From the NCBI GenBank assembly GCA_964599635.1, contig CAZRGM010000012.1, forward strand, positions 43,972 through 107,971: a stretch of 64,000 nt of DNA. The letters are read 5' to 3'. Position numbers and translations under genes: made by a program. The stretch's first letter is position 1. Every line of letters starts with the position of its first letter. Below the pieces are notes generated by a model. It was not told the DNA's origin and ran no database searches. It worked only from the letters and a program-made list of their open reading frames with translations. Source of the DNA: WJMT01 sp964599635 (GTDB lineage: Bacteria; Acidobacteriota; Aminicenantia; Aminicenantales; Aminicenantaceae). Shown here in pieces: positions 51,512-60,444 of this stretch.

Positions 51512-53914
51512 ATGAACATGAAAAAGAAATGGTGTGTATTTTTATGTCTTTTTGTTTTTATGAGCGGTCTGATTTTACAGGGCCAGGAGCCCTATAAAAA
51601 GCCGCCTCAAGAAGTGATCGATATCCTAGAGGCACCCCCGCCTCCCCAGGCCTCTTTAAGTCCGGACGGAGATACGGCGCTTCTGTTTACTTATGAGACT
51701 ATGCCGTCTATTGCGTATATGGCGCAGCCTCTGCTGAGGTTAGCCGGAATTCGCATCACTCCTTTAAATAATGCCCGACAGCAGACCTATTTCATGACCT
51801 CTTTGACCATAAAATCTATACAGGACGACACCGTCATTCCCGTGGAGCTTCCTGGGGATGCTAAGTTTGGTTTTCCCCGCTGGTCAAACGACGGCTCTTG
51901 GTTTGCCCTCACCCATTATCTGGAAAATGGGGTGGAGTTATGGGCTGTGGAGGCCAAAACAGGAAAAGTGAAAAAACTCAGCAGCCCTCATATTAATGCT
52001 GTGCTAAGTTCCGGTTTTACATGGCTTCCGGACAATCAGCATATTCTGGCTTATAGGGTGCCTGAAGGCAGGGGAGAGCTCCCTGAGGAACCCAAAATGC
52101 CTGTGGGACCCCATATTCAGGAAGTTTCCGGAAAATTCGCCAAAGTATGGACCTATCAGGACCTTCTGGAAACGCCTTATGACGAGAAATTGTTCACTTA
52201 TTATGCCACTTCCCAGATGGTGAAGATCGATGTGTTCTCAGGAGAGACTGAGAAATTGGGTGAACCCGGAGTATATGCCGGCGCTTCTCCTTCTCCAGAC
52301 GGAAAACTGCTTTTAGTTCACAAGGTCAAAAAGCCCTATTCATACAGTGTTCCCTATTATTATTTCACCCACAACCTTGAGATTTGGGATATGGATGGTC
52401 AATTGGTCCATTTGCTGGCTGAAGTTCCTTTGGCGGATGATGTTCCTATGCGCGGAGAGCCAAAAGGCATCCGTTCTGTAGATTGGCGGGCTCTTGAACC
52501 AGCCACTCTTATCTGGGTAGAAGCTCTGGATGAAGGAGATCCTGAAAAAGAAGTGCCTCATCGGGACAAAATGATGACTTTGTCCTGTCCATTCACCGAA
52601 GAACCCCAGGAAGTTTTGAAGATTACACACCGCTATTCAGGAATAAGCTGGCTGGAGAATCCGGGGATGGCCTTTCTGACCGAATATGACTGGAAGAGGC
52701 GCTGGAGGACCACCTATCTGATTGATGTGGAGGATCCCCCTCAGGAACCCAAAAAGATTATCGATCTCAGCATTCATGACCGCTATAATGACCCAGGATC
52801 CCCAGTAACCACCACCACTTCCAATGGAGAAGCGGTTATCCTTCAAGATGATGATTGGATTTATCTCAGCGGGAGTGGAGCTAATCCCCAAGGAGAACGC
52901 CCTTTTCTGGATAAATTTAACCTCAAAACTATGGAAAAAGAACATCTATTCCAATCAGGAGAGAACTGCTATGAGTCTTTTGTTGATTTCGTGGGAGATT
53001 TCAGGGATCAGATCATCATCAGCTATCAGTCTAAAACAGAACCGCCTAATTATTATGTGGTGAATTTAAAAAATGACGAGCGCAGAGCTTTGACTGACTA
53101 TGAAGATCCCGCTCCGCAGATGACCGGGATGATCAAAAAGCTAGTCAAATATAAAAGAGAAGATGGAGTTGACCTCAGCGGCACTCTTTACCTTCCCCCT
53201 GATTATGAGGAAGGGGAGAGGCTTCCTCTTGTTTTCTGGGCATATCCTCTGGAATACAGTGATCCCAGCGTGGCCGGACAGGTCCGAAGCTCGCCCAACC
53301 GATTCACATTTTTCAGAGGCACATCCCAGCTTTTCTTTGTCACTCAAGGATATGCGGTTCTGGATGGAGCTCAACTGCCGATTGTGGGAGATTCTAAGAC
53401 CATGAACGATACTTTTATTGAGCAGATTGTTATGGGAGCGGAGGCAGCTATTGATTACCTGGATGCCCAGGGTATCATTGATCCTGAACGAGTGGGGGTG
53501 GGGGGTCACAGTTACGGAGCTTTTATGACCGCTAATTTTCTGGCCCACTGCGACCTTTTTGCTGCGGGTGTTGCCCGAAGCGGAGCTTACAACCGGACTC
53601 TAACTCCTTTTGGTTTTCAGAGTGAACGACGCACTCTCTGGGAAGCCCCGGAAATATACTTCAAGATATCTCCATTTATGCATGCACATAAGATTAATGA
53701 ACCCGTCCTTCTTATTCACGGGGAAAAAGACAATAACTCAGGAACCTTTCCCATCCAATCACAGCGCCTGTTCCATGCCCTTAAAGGCCATGGGGCTACA
53801 GTCAGATTAGTGATGCTTCCCCATGAGAGCCACGGCTACATGGCAAAAGAATCCGTGCTTCATGTACTGGCTGAGATGCTTGACTGGTTTGAACAGTACG
53901 TTAAGAACAAATAG
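51512..53914 (+). CDS. Secreted S9 family peptidase (prolyl oligopeptidase fold)
   Basis: Exported S9-family serine peptidase of about 800 residues. A signal peptide covers about 3-25. An N-terminal beta-propeller (about 60-560) contains repeats such as GDAKFGFPRWSNDGSWFAL. The C-terminal alpha/beta-hydrolase domain has Ser672 in VGGHSYGAFMT, Asp745 in LLIHGEKDNN and His779 in PHESHGY (numbered from TTG 51497). GxSYGG is normally strict in S9, whereas here it is GHSYGA. Relatives are dipeptidyl or acylaminoacyl peptidases (S9B/C), but the exact class is open. ATG 51512 is preferred over the TTG. Likely role: cutting proline-containing or other peptides outside the cytoplasm. Confidence 0.92.
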   Translation: MNMKKKWCVFLCLFVFMSGLILQGQEPYKKPPQEVIDILEAPPPPQASLSPDGDTALLFTYETMPSIAYMAQPLLRLAGIRITPLNNARQQTYFMTSLTIKSIQDDTVIPVELPGDAKFGFPRWSNDGSWFALTHYLENGVELWAVEAKTGKVKKLSSPHINAVLSSGFTWLPDNQHILAYRVPEGRGELPEEPKMPVGPHIQEVSGKFAKVWTYQDLLETPYDEKLFTYYATSQMVKIDVFSGETEKLGEPGVYAGASPSPDGKLLLVHKVKKPYSYSVPYYYFTHNLEIWDMDGQLVHLLAEVPLADDVPMRGEPKGIRSVDWRALEPATLIWVEALDEGDPEKEVPHRDKMMTLSCPFTEEPQEVLKITHRYSGISWLENPGMAFLTEYDWKRRWRTTYLIDVEDPPQEPKKIIDLSIHDRYNDPGSPVTTTTSNGEAVILQDDDWIYLSGSGANPQGERPFLDKFNLKTMEKEHLFQSGENCYESFVDFVGDFRDQIIISYQSKTEPPNYYVVNLKNDERRALTDYEDPAPQMTGMIKKLVKYKREDGVDLSGTLYLPPDYEEGERLPLVFWAYPLEYSDPSVAGQVRSSPNRFTFFRGTSQLFFVTQGYAVLDGAQLPIVGDSKTMNDTFIEQIVMGAEAAIDYLDAQGIIDPERVGVGGHSYGAFMTANFLAHCDLFAAGVARSGAYNRTLTPFGFQSERRTLWEAPEIYFKISPFMHAHKINEPVLLIHGEKDNNSGTFPIQSQRLFHALKGHGATVRLVMLPHESHGYMAKESVLHVLAEMLDWFEQYVKNK

Positions 53915-53939
53915 CTAAGTAAAAACACGAAGGAAAATA

Positions 53940-53961
53940 AGAGTTTTTTTTAAAAAACTCT
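53940..53961. terminator. Bidirectional terminator-like inverted repeat
   Basis: GAGTTTTTT and AAAAAACTC (53941-53960) pair over 9 bp between two convergent genes. The stem is A/T rich, so it relies on the adjacent T-runs. It serves both genes by position. Confidence 0.5.
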
Positions 53962-53968
53962 CTTGGTT

Positions 53969-54565
53969 TTACTTTTCTTCTTCCTCTTCAACAGTTGGTG
54001 AAACAGGAATCCAGATTTCGGTTTGAAGTTCTTCAGGAGTCACTTCCTCCGGATTGTTCAAGAACCGCTCCATCATGGGTCCAGCTTGAGTCAGTCCTTT
54101 TTCCTCTATGAATTTAAAGATCTCAGGATACAGATTGGCTACTTCTTCATAAGGGCCCGTGTGTACGGCTTTGACCACTTTGGTGAACTCCCATTTTTTA
54201 ATCACCAGTGGTTCCTGAACTTCGGTTCCTTCTGCGGCTTGGAAACCCACTCCCCATTTCAATTCTTCTTCAGGAGTGACTTCAGGGTCGTCATAATAAA
54301 CACCGATCATAGGACCTGAAGGGGTGATGCCCTGTTCCTGAACCAAAGCCATAAGGTCATTAATCGCTTTCTCATGGTTTTCATAACTGCCTTTCATGGG
54401 AAGACAAACATAATCAAATGCCTCTATGTCCTCTACAGAAAAAACTTCTTCAACAGCTTCTGCAGCTTCTTCCACGGCAGCGGGCTGCTCCTCCTCAGCC
54501 TTTTCTTGACATCCGAAAGCAAATAACAATAATCCAATGATGCAAAAAACTTTAATAAACTTCAT
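53969..54565 (-). CDS. GyrI-like/AraC-effector-domain lipoprotein
   Basis: Lipid-anchored protein of 198 residues. The lipobox ends at Cys19 in FAFGC, followed by an acidic Glu/Ala-rich linker (about 22-42). The remaining domain (about 45-190) fits the GyrI-like small-molecule-binding fold: FDYVCLPMKGSYENHEKAIN, PSGPMIGVYYDDPEVTPEEEL and a second half-repeat VHTGPYEEVANLYPEIFKFI with GPMMERFLNNPEEVTPEELQTE. Duplicated DPEVTPEEE / NPEEVTPEEL shows the internal two-fold repeat. Normally found in cytoplasmic regulators, a secreted version may sequester hydrophobic compounds. Its upstream region is taken up by hairpin element B. Confidence 0.82.
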   Translation of the reverse strand: MKFIKVFCIIGLLLFAFGCQEKAEEEQPAAVEEAAEAVEEVFSVEDIEAFDYVCLPMKGSYENHEKAINDLMALVQEQGITPSGPMIGVYYDDPEVTPEEELKWGVGFQAAEGTEVQEPLVIKKWEFTKVVKAVHTGPYEEVANLYPEIFKFIEEKGLTQAGPMMERFLNNPEEVTPEELQTEIWIPVSPTVEEEEEK

Positions 54566-54583
54566 TTATCCCTCCTTATTTAG

Positions 54584-54835
54584 CCTGACCTATTCATAAA
54601 AAAATGGCGATGTTTTCATGATTCATTTATTTTCAACGATATGCAGGACTTTTTCAAGAACAATGTCTTGAACATTTTTTCTGTTTGTATTTTAATTTTA
54701 ATCGCCATTTTTTTACCATTGAGGCAAGCCGATCTCATTGCATCTGCTTCGTACCAGGGCATTCGTAGTGAAGGACCACGACTTCATCCCCTGCGCCTTG
54801 CATCTGCAGCAACCTCGGCTTGTTCATCATCCAGG
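54584..54835 (+). mobile_element. MITE-like hairpin element, copy B (full length)
   Basis: The left end CCTGACCTATTCATAAA and right end TTGTTCATCATCCAGG are imperfect inverted repeats. Arms AAAAAAATGGCGAT (54598-54611) and ATCGCCATTTTTTT (54701-54714) pair perfectly over 14 bp with an 89-nt loop that is diverged from but alignable with the 90-nt loop of copy C. The core is framed by direct GCATCTGC words. The right end is followed by TTAATAA, as at other ends. It begins 18 bp upstream of the GyrI-like gene start, the same relation that copy A has to the gene at 15865. Confidence 0.72.
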
Positions 54836-54975
54836 TTAATAATCTCTATTACTATCTTATTAGCATGAAAAGGAGTAAACAGTCAAGGTCTTGAAGTGAA
54901 AACAATAAAAATATTCAAAAAGAGCTTTCCCCTGGTTCTCATTTTTAATAATAAAAAAGACTCTATTCAAATATT

Positions 54976-55788
54976 TCATAGAAGATTTAATCCATGTTTA
55001 TTATTCCGCGGACAGTTTAGGTTTTTACAGTTTATCAAATCAGGCCTTATGAAATTCAAGGCATCCTTAATCTGTTCATCAGTAGGCGAGATATCAAGAA
55101 AATCGATGATTTTCCGGATAGTGTTCTCGGAATTCTCCAAAAGATCAACCAGCTTTAGGTCAATATGTTTTTTACCTTCAAGGAAATGGTCTATTCTTTG
55201 ATAACCGTCTCTAGCGATTTTTTCATTGATGTCTTCATTTCGAAATATAAAGCCTTTTGTAAAAAAGACCTTCAAGAAACGAAGGATGATGGTCAGACGT
55301 TCTAAGGGAGAAAAGTATAAAAATTCATGCCTTATCTCAGGCAGCCAATTTTCAAATCTAGCCGCTCTTTTTAGAGAGTCTGCAATGCTTTCGGGATCTC
55401 TTTTTAAGCGTATATAATAGGGATTTTCAAGATGTTGGTGAAAGTAAGGGAGGGTATAAATCATGGTGGGATTTTTGAATCCCCAGAGTTCCTTTTTATT
55501 TTTTCGAATGATTTCTATGATGCGGTCTTCATGCTCTTTGACAGCTTTTTCTACAAGTCCGTCGCTGTTATCGAGCCGCCTCGCTTGATTTAAGAGTCTT
55601 TTTGATTTGTAGAGCATGTATTCATTGAATCCAATAAAGTCTTGGTTTTCATAGCAGCCGTATTTGTTGAGATGTTTTCCTACTCTCATGTTATCTTCAT
55701 TGCCCATCCAAACGCCTAGACGGTAGAGAACTCCAGAGAGAAGGGAAGATCCACTCCGAGGCATCGAAAGTATGACGACGGTTTTCAT
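54976..55788 (-). CDS. Sulfotransferase family protein
   Basis: Cytoplasmic 270-residue protein with the PAPS-dependent sulfotransferase fold. The N-terminal 5'-phosphosulfate loop is VVILSMPRSGSSLLSGVLYRLG (about 3-24). The 3'-phosphate-binding region is RLKRDPESIADSLKRAARFENWLPE. WGFKNPTMIYTLPYFH is typical of the bacterial family with unknown acceptors. The acceptor could be a lipid, sugar or peptide. No other sulfation genes (PAPS synthesis) are nearby. It is a single gene between the hairpin element and the symporter. Confidence 0.85.
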   Translation of the reverse strand: MKTVVILSMPRSGSSLLSGVLYRLGVWMGNEDNMRVGKHLNKYGCYENQDFIGFNEYMLYKSKRLLNQARRLDNSDGLVEKAVKEHEDRIIEIIRKNKKELWGFKNPTMIYTLPYFHQHLENPYYIRLKRDPESIADSLKRAARFENWLPEIRHEFLYFSPLERLTIILRFLKVFFTKGFIFRNEDINEKIARDGYQRIDHFLEGKKHIDLKLVDLLENSENTIRKIIDFLDISPTDEQIKDALNFIRPDLINCKNLNCPRNNKHGLNLL

Positions 55789-55898
55789 ATTGATAGTATT
55801 AAGCCTATCTCAATATAAATTTTTTTATTTTTATATATAAATATTCTTGAGTACTAAAATATACATTCTCAAAAATCATTTAGCAAGGAATAAAAAAT

Positions 55899-55927
55899 TT
55901 GATTTTTAGTCTTTAACAGATTAAATT
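55899..55927 (+). promoter_or_regulatory. Promoter for the symporter gene
   Basis: TTGATT (55899-55904), a 17-bp spacer and TAAATT (55922-55927). Confidence 0.45.
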
Positions 55928-56013
55928 AAACAGTCAACAAATAGATAAAAGCCCCTTGGAAAGAGCAGTGATGAATCATTGGAAATAGATAGAAACTATT
56001 AAAGGGAGATAAA

Positions 56014-57597
56014 ATGAACCTTACTTTTTTGGACATTGGTTTGTTTCTTCTGTTCTTTGCGGTTGTGGTTGGGGTCAGTGTTTATAAAAGCCGAAAGAGA
56101 AAGACAGGAGAGGACTTTTTTTTAGCAAGCCGTGGACTTCTGTGGCCGTTTATAGGTCTTTCATTAATTGCAGCCAACATATCAACGGAGCATTTTGTAG
56201 GAATGTCCGGGCAGGGAGCTGGAATTGCAGGAATGGCCGTAGCCAGTTATGAATGGATGGCTGCCATCTGCATCGTTTTGGTGGGTTTATTTTTTCTTCC
56301 CAAGTTTCTAAAAAGCGGGATATTCACCATTCCTGAATATTTGGAGTACCGTTATAATGCGACGGCAAGGGGAATTATGGCTTTTTATACCATGCTGATT
56401 TATGTTTTTGTTACCATATCTGCGGTCATTTATTCAGGAGGCTTGACTCTTCATACTATTTTTGGGCTTAAGATGATGCATGCAGTCTGGCTTATTGGAG
56501 GTATTGCTGCGCTTTACACAACCTGGGGAGGGCTTAAAGCTGTTGCCTGGGCAGACCTTTTTCAGGGGACAGCACTTATATTAGGAGGTGCCATCACTCT
56601 TTTTCTAGGACTTCGTGCAGTGGGAGGACTTGGAAATTTTTTGAACGCTAATGCTGACAAACTTCATGTGATCCTTCCCAGAGATCATCCTGTTCTTCCT
56701 TGGACAGCACTCGTTATTGGTTTGTGGATTCCAAATTTTTATTATTGGGGGCTCAATCAATATATATGCCAGAGGACACTGGCTGCTAAGAATCTGCGCC
56801 AGGGTCAGTTAGGAGTGATCTTTGCAGCTGGACTTAAATTAATCATTCCTTTCATTATCATATTTCCTGGAATTATGGCCTATCAGTTGTATACAGAACA
56901 GCTCACGGCACCTGGTGCCACTACGGATGCTGCTTATCCTTTGCTTATAAAAAATCTTATCCCCTTGGGTATCCGAGGATTTATTTTTGCTGCGATAGCA
57001 GGAGCCGTTATCAGCTCTCTTGCCTCCATGCTGAATTCAGCTTCAACGATTTTCACAATGGATCTTTTTAAGCGGCGCTGGAAGAAAGACGCTTCGGAAA
57101 AAACTTTGATCTTGACGGGCCGGGTCATGACTATGCTTTTTGTGGTCATTGGCTGTGCGATAGCTCCTGTTTTGGATCATCCCAGTCTCCAGGGGATTTT
57201 CACTTATATCCAAGAATTTCAGGGATTTATTTCACCGGGTATTCTGGCAGCTTTTGCATTCGGTCTGATTTTTAAACGGGCTCCGGAATCAGCTGCGGTT
57301 TGGGCTTTGATTTTAAATCCAGTTATCTATGCTGTTCTTCTGATATTTTTCGGCAATCTTCCCTTGTTTAATGATTTGGGGTTGACCCTAGGATCCCTAG
57401 CTTTTTTGAACCGAATGGCGATCACTTTTGTGATCATTATTGCTGTTATGGGTTTTCTTTCGCTAAAAAAGCCTTTAAAAGAACCCAAAGTCATGCCTAT
57501 CCGCAAAGAGTTTGATATGAAACCAACTCCTTCTGTATTGTGGCTGGGGCTCAGTGTTATAGCCGTCACAGTTGTTTTGTATATTATTTTTTGGTAA
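56014..57597 (+). CDS. Sodium:solute symporter (SSS family)
   Basis: Membrane symporter of 527 residues with about 14 hydrophobic helices. SSS-family markers: FLASRGLLWPFIGLSLIAANISTEHFVGMSGQGAG near helices 1-2, WGGLKAVAWADLFQG, and GFIFAAIAGAVISSLASMLNSASTIFTMDLFKRR (helix 8, containing the sodium-2 site Ser residues). The family transports sugars, amino acids or other solutes with sodium. Resemblance to SGLT-type proteins is visible, but the location before amino-acid genes makes an amino-acid or related substrate possible. AAGGGAG precedes the ATG. Confidence 0.92.
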   Translation: MNLTFLDIGLFLLFFAVVVGVSVYKSRKRKTGEDFFLASRGLLWPFIGLSLIAANISTEHFVGMSGQGAGIAGMAVASYEWMAAICIVLVGLFFLPKFLKSGIFTIPEYLEYRYNATARGIMAFYTMLIYVFVTISAVIYSGGLTLHTIFGLKMMHAVWLIGGIAALYTTWGGLKAVAWADLFQGTALILGGAITLFLGLRAVGGLGNFLNANADKLHVILPRDHPVLPWTALVIGLWIPNFYYWGLNQYICQRTLAAKNLRQGQLGVIFAAGLKLIIPFIIIFPGIMAYQLYTEQLTAPGATTDAAYPLLIKNLIPLGIRGFIFAAIAGAVISSLASMLNSASTIFTMDLFKRRWKKDASEKTLILTGRVMTMLFVVIGCAIAPVLDHPSLQGIFTYIQEFQGFISPGILAAFAFGLIFKRAPESAAVWALILNPVIYAVLLIFFGNLPLFNDLGLTLGSLAFLNRMAITFVIIIAVMGFLSLKKPLKEPKVMPIRKEFDMKPTPSVLWLGLSVIAVTVVLYIIFW

Positions 57598-57704
57598 ATA
57601 AACTGGATTGCATGAGAACCCTGCTTTGAGTAAGCTTTCATAAGGTTATAAATAAAAATTGTAGTATAATGTTTCAAACCCCTAGAGTATAAACTTTAAA
57701 CTGG

Positions 57705-59123
57705 ATGAGAAAGAATTCAATGAATCGGAAAGAGTTTATAGAAAAATTAATAAAGGAATATTCCTTTAAAAACAAGAGATCAAAACAGATTTTTGAAGAG
57801 GCTTCCCAATATCAAATCAGAGGAGGAAGTCATACCCTCAGACTTTTTTCTCCTTTTCCCATTTATGCAGCCAAGTGTAAAGGGTCTAAAATATGGGATG
57901 AAGATGGGAATGTTTATGTAGATTTCTGGCAGGGGCATTTTGCGAATATTTTAGGACACAATCCGGAGATAGTGATTGATAAACTTCGGGATTTTTTTAA
58001 TCAAAGACAGGGACTCGAAATCGGTTTCCCTGAAAAAAATCAGAGAAAACTCGCTGAACTTATCCTGGATCGAATAAAAGCAGAGAGAATCCGTTTCACC
58101 ACCAGCGGAACATTAGCTTCCATGTATGCTGTGATGCTCGCAAAAGCCTATACAAAAAAAGAAAAAGTCTTAAAAGTTGAAGGGGGCTGGCATGGAGCGA
58201 ACCCTTATCTTTTAAAGGGAATTTCAACTTACCAGAATAGATTGGACCAGGTTGAATCAGCCGGGCTTCCTCCTTTAGCCGATTCAATGATGCTGGTGAC
58301 TCGATTCAATGATATAGAAGAACTTGAAAGGATGTTTGCAATTTATGGAGAACAGATGGCGTGTTTTATCCTAGAGCCTTTTATTGGAGCAGGAGGGTTT
58401 ATATTTGCCTCTAAAGATTATCTTCAGAGGGTGAGAGAATTGACCAAAAAATACGGTGTGGTACTGATTTTTGATGAAGTTGTTTCTGGATTCAGGTTTC
58501 ATGCGGGACCTGTGCAGAGTCTATATGGGATCAAACCTGATTTGACAGTATTTGGGAAGACTATTGGAGGAGGAATGCCGGTCAGTGCTGTAGCTGGGCT
58601 CAATGATTTATTATTTCTCTGCAGTCCAGAGGCAAAAAAGGGGGATCGAGTGAAGTTTGAAGGAGGAACTTTTTCTGGTCATCCTGCATCTATGTTAGCT
58701 GGATTGACTTATCTTCAATATCTTATTGATCATGAATCGGAGATATATCCCAGAATAGGGAAATGGGGAGCCTTGATAAGAAAGGGGATCGAGGAAATAT
58801 TTTCTTCTTATGGATTTAATGTGAAATGCACAGGAGGGGGCGGCCTTATTGCTCAAAACAGTTCTCTTATTGGAGTCCAGTTTTTGCGGAAAAAACTGGA
58901 GAAGGTGACTTCTCCAGAACAGGTTTGGAATCCTGAAATCAATGATGTTGAATTAAGGGAGAATGTATTTAAGCTTGCCATGATGATGGAAGGATATCAT
59001 GTTTTTCATGGATTTGGGGCGGTTTCAGCGTCTCATCAAGAAGAAGAGATTCAAGCATCTCTGGACGCGGTGGAAAGAATAGCTCGGAAGTGGAATCAGG
59101 ATCATATTCAGGATTTATTATGA
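57705..59123 (+). CDS. Class III PLP-dependent aminotransferase (glutamate-1-semialdehyde aminomutase-like)
   Basis: PLP-dependent fold-type I enzyme of up to 472 residues. Schiff-base Lys285 lies in VFGKTIGGGMPVSAVAG and the pyridine-N ligand Asp257 in LIFDEVVSGFRF. FTTSGTLASMYAVMLAKAYT and GGWHGANPYLLKG are class III features, with closest similarity to glutamate-1-semialdehyde aminomutase-type proteins. Because no heme genes are adjacent, it is more likely a catabolic aminotransferase or aminomutase of a diamino acid. ATG 57705 or 57720 may be the start. It is followed after 28 bp by a diaminopentanoate-dehydrogenase-like gene. Confidence 0.85.
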   Translation: MRKNSMNRKEFIEKLIKEYSFKNKRSKQIFEEASQYQIRGGSHTLRLFSPFPIYAAKCKGSKIWDEDGNVYVDFWQGHFANILGHNPEIVIDKLRDFFNQRQGLEIGFPEKNQRKLAELILDRIKAERIRFTTSGTLASMYAVMLAKAYTKKEKVLKVEGGWHGANPYLLKGISTYQNRLDQVESAGLPPLADSMMLVTRFNDIEELERMFAIYGEQMACFILEPFIGAGGFIFASKDYLQRVRELTKKYGVVLIFDEVVSGFRFHAGPVQSLYGIKPDLTVFGKTIGGGMPVSAVAGLNDLLFLCSPEAKKGDRVKFEGGTFSGHPASMLAGLTYLQYLIDHESEIYPRIGKWGALIRKGIEEIFSSYGFNVKCTGGGGLIAQNSSLIGVQFLRKKLEKVTSPEQVWNPEINDVELRENVFKLAMMMEGYHVFHGFGAVSASHQEEEIQASLDAVERIARKWNQDHIQDLL

Positions 59124-59151
59124 GTCATTAAAGAATGGAAGGGTGGCCGGG

Positions 59152-60156
59152 ATGAAAAAAATCGGTGTTATCATTTATGGTTATGGAGTTATTGGAAGGA
59201 GAATTGCTTACACTCTATATAGAAAAAAGACTTTCGAAGTCATGGGAGCTGTGGATATCTCCTCTGAATTATGGGGAAAAGATTTGGGTGAGTTTTTTCC
59301 TGATCCCAAAAAAATTGGAATCATTATAGAAAAAGATGCAGATAAAATTTTATCGAAGACTAAAGCTCAAGTAGTGATTTTAGCCACGAAATCATATTTA
59401 AAAGATGTTTTGGATCAGATAATCCAATGTGTTGAGGCTGGGTTAAATGTCGTCTCGATATGTGAGGAGCTTTCTTTCCCCTGGAAGGCTGATCCTGAAA
59501 AAGCAGAAAAGATCAATAAACTAGCAAAAAGGAGGGGAGTAACAGTAGTCGGGACAGGAATCAACCCTGGTTTCTTAATGGATACACTTCCCCTAATTTT
59601 AACCACACCCTGTTTGGAAGTTAGAAGCATTCGGATAGTCAGGAGGCTTGATTCTTCAAAAAGAAGGATTCCTTTTCAAATTAAAGTGGGAACAGGACTA
59701 ACCCGAAAAGAATTTGATGAAAAGATTGAGAATCAAGAAATAACTGGACATGTGGGATTGTTGGAATCCATATATATGATTGCTGAAGGGTTGGGGTGGG
59801 ATTTAGATGAGGTGGTAGAGAATCTTCCGGCCCCAGTGGTGAATAAAAAGATGGTTTCTACGGGATTAGGGATGGTTCAAGCGGGAAAAGTGATCGGGCT
59901 CTCCAGTTCCGCTTACGGTAAGGTAAAAGAGAAAAAAGTTATAACTCTGGTGTTTAAGGCTCATGCTGGTGTTAAGGAAGAATATGATGAAATATTTATA
60001 CATGGGGTCCCTAATATTCATCAGAAAATCATAGGGGGTGTGCACGGAGACATAGGAGCCGTGGCGGTAACCGTCAATTCCATCCCAAAGGCTTTACTCG
60101 CTTCTCCAGGATTAAAGTGCATGAAAGACCTTCCTCCCTGTGCTAGGGTGCCTTAA
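59152..60156 (+). CDS. 2,4-diaminopentanoate dehydrogenase-like (DapB-type) oxidoreductase
   Basis: NAD(P)-dependent dehydrogenase, about 334 residues. The Rossmann motif VIIYGYGVIGRRIAYTL lies near the N-terminus. VVGTGINPGFLMDTLPLIL and VRRLDSSKRRIPFQIKVGTGL are typical of the DapB-like family that includes 2,4-diaminopentanoate dehydrogenase of ornithine fermentation. ATG 59152 has GGAAGGG about 9 bp upstream and is preferred over GTG 59143. With the aminotransferase and symporter it forms a likely amino-acid-catabolism unit. The exact substrate is inferred from family only, since no ornithine aminomutase genes (OraE/OraS) are seen here. Confidence 0.82.
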   Translation: MKKIGVIIYGYGVIGRRIAYTLYRKKTFEVMGAVDISSELWGKDLGEFFPDPKKIGIIIEKDADKILSKTKAQVVILATKSYLKDVLDQIIQCVEAGLNVVSICEELSFPWKADPEKAEKINKLAKRRGVTVVGTGINPGFLMDTLPLILTTPCLEVRSIRIVRRLDSSKRRIPFQIKVGTGLTRKEFDEKIENQEITGHVGLLESIYMIAEGLGWDLDEVVENLPAPVVNKKMVSTGLGMVQAGKVIGLSSSAYGKVKEKKVITLVFKAHAGVKEEYDEIFIHGVPNIHQKIIGGVHGDIGAVAVTVNSIPKALLASPGLKCMKDLPPCARVP

Positions 60157-60259
60157 CCTGTCATTCATGAAATAGGTATGCATCTCCATAAAAATTTAAC
60201 ATGATTATCATTTCAAAACTTGTGGTTTATTAAGGGAGTGATTCTGGTTTTATAAAGCA

Positions 60260-60411
60260 TTAGGATTTAGATTTTACGATTTTATAAACCCCTAGAGTAA
60301 GGAGAGGGAAGATAAAGACAGCAAAAAATCCCCAGCTGATGCTCCCATATCCTTTAGCGATGAGGTTGATCAATACGCCAATTTCAAGAAATTGTTCGTT
60401 GTCTCCTATGT
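60260..60411 (-). pseudogene. C-terminal remnant of a membrane protein
   Basis: The minus strand reads about 50 residues, with GVLINLIAKGYGSISWGFF followed by AVFIFPLLTLGVYKIVKSKS and a stop at 60260. It looks like the last helices of a polytopic transporter or membrane protein, with no start codon or upstream domain. An in-frame TGA precedes it. The family could not be named. It lies in the 288-bp gap before the propeller gene. Confidence 0.45.
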
Positions 60412-60444
60412 ATCAATCGCCAATTTCAAATCACAATTTGCGGT

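Noticed and set aside
60195..60215. ATGATTATCAT as a third Fur box
   Set aside because: Only one half matches the consensus and no R1-like sequence follows.
57678..60300. Shared 14-mer AAACCCCTAGAGTA at 57678 and 60287
   Set aside because: A match of this length is expected by chance in 64 kb, and the contexts differ.
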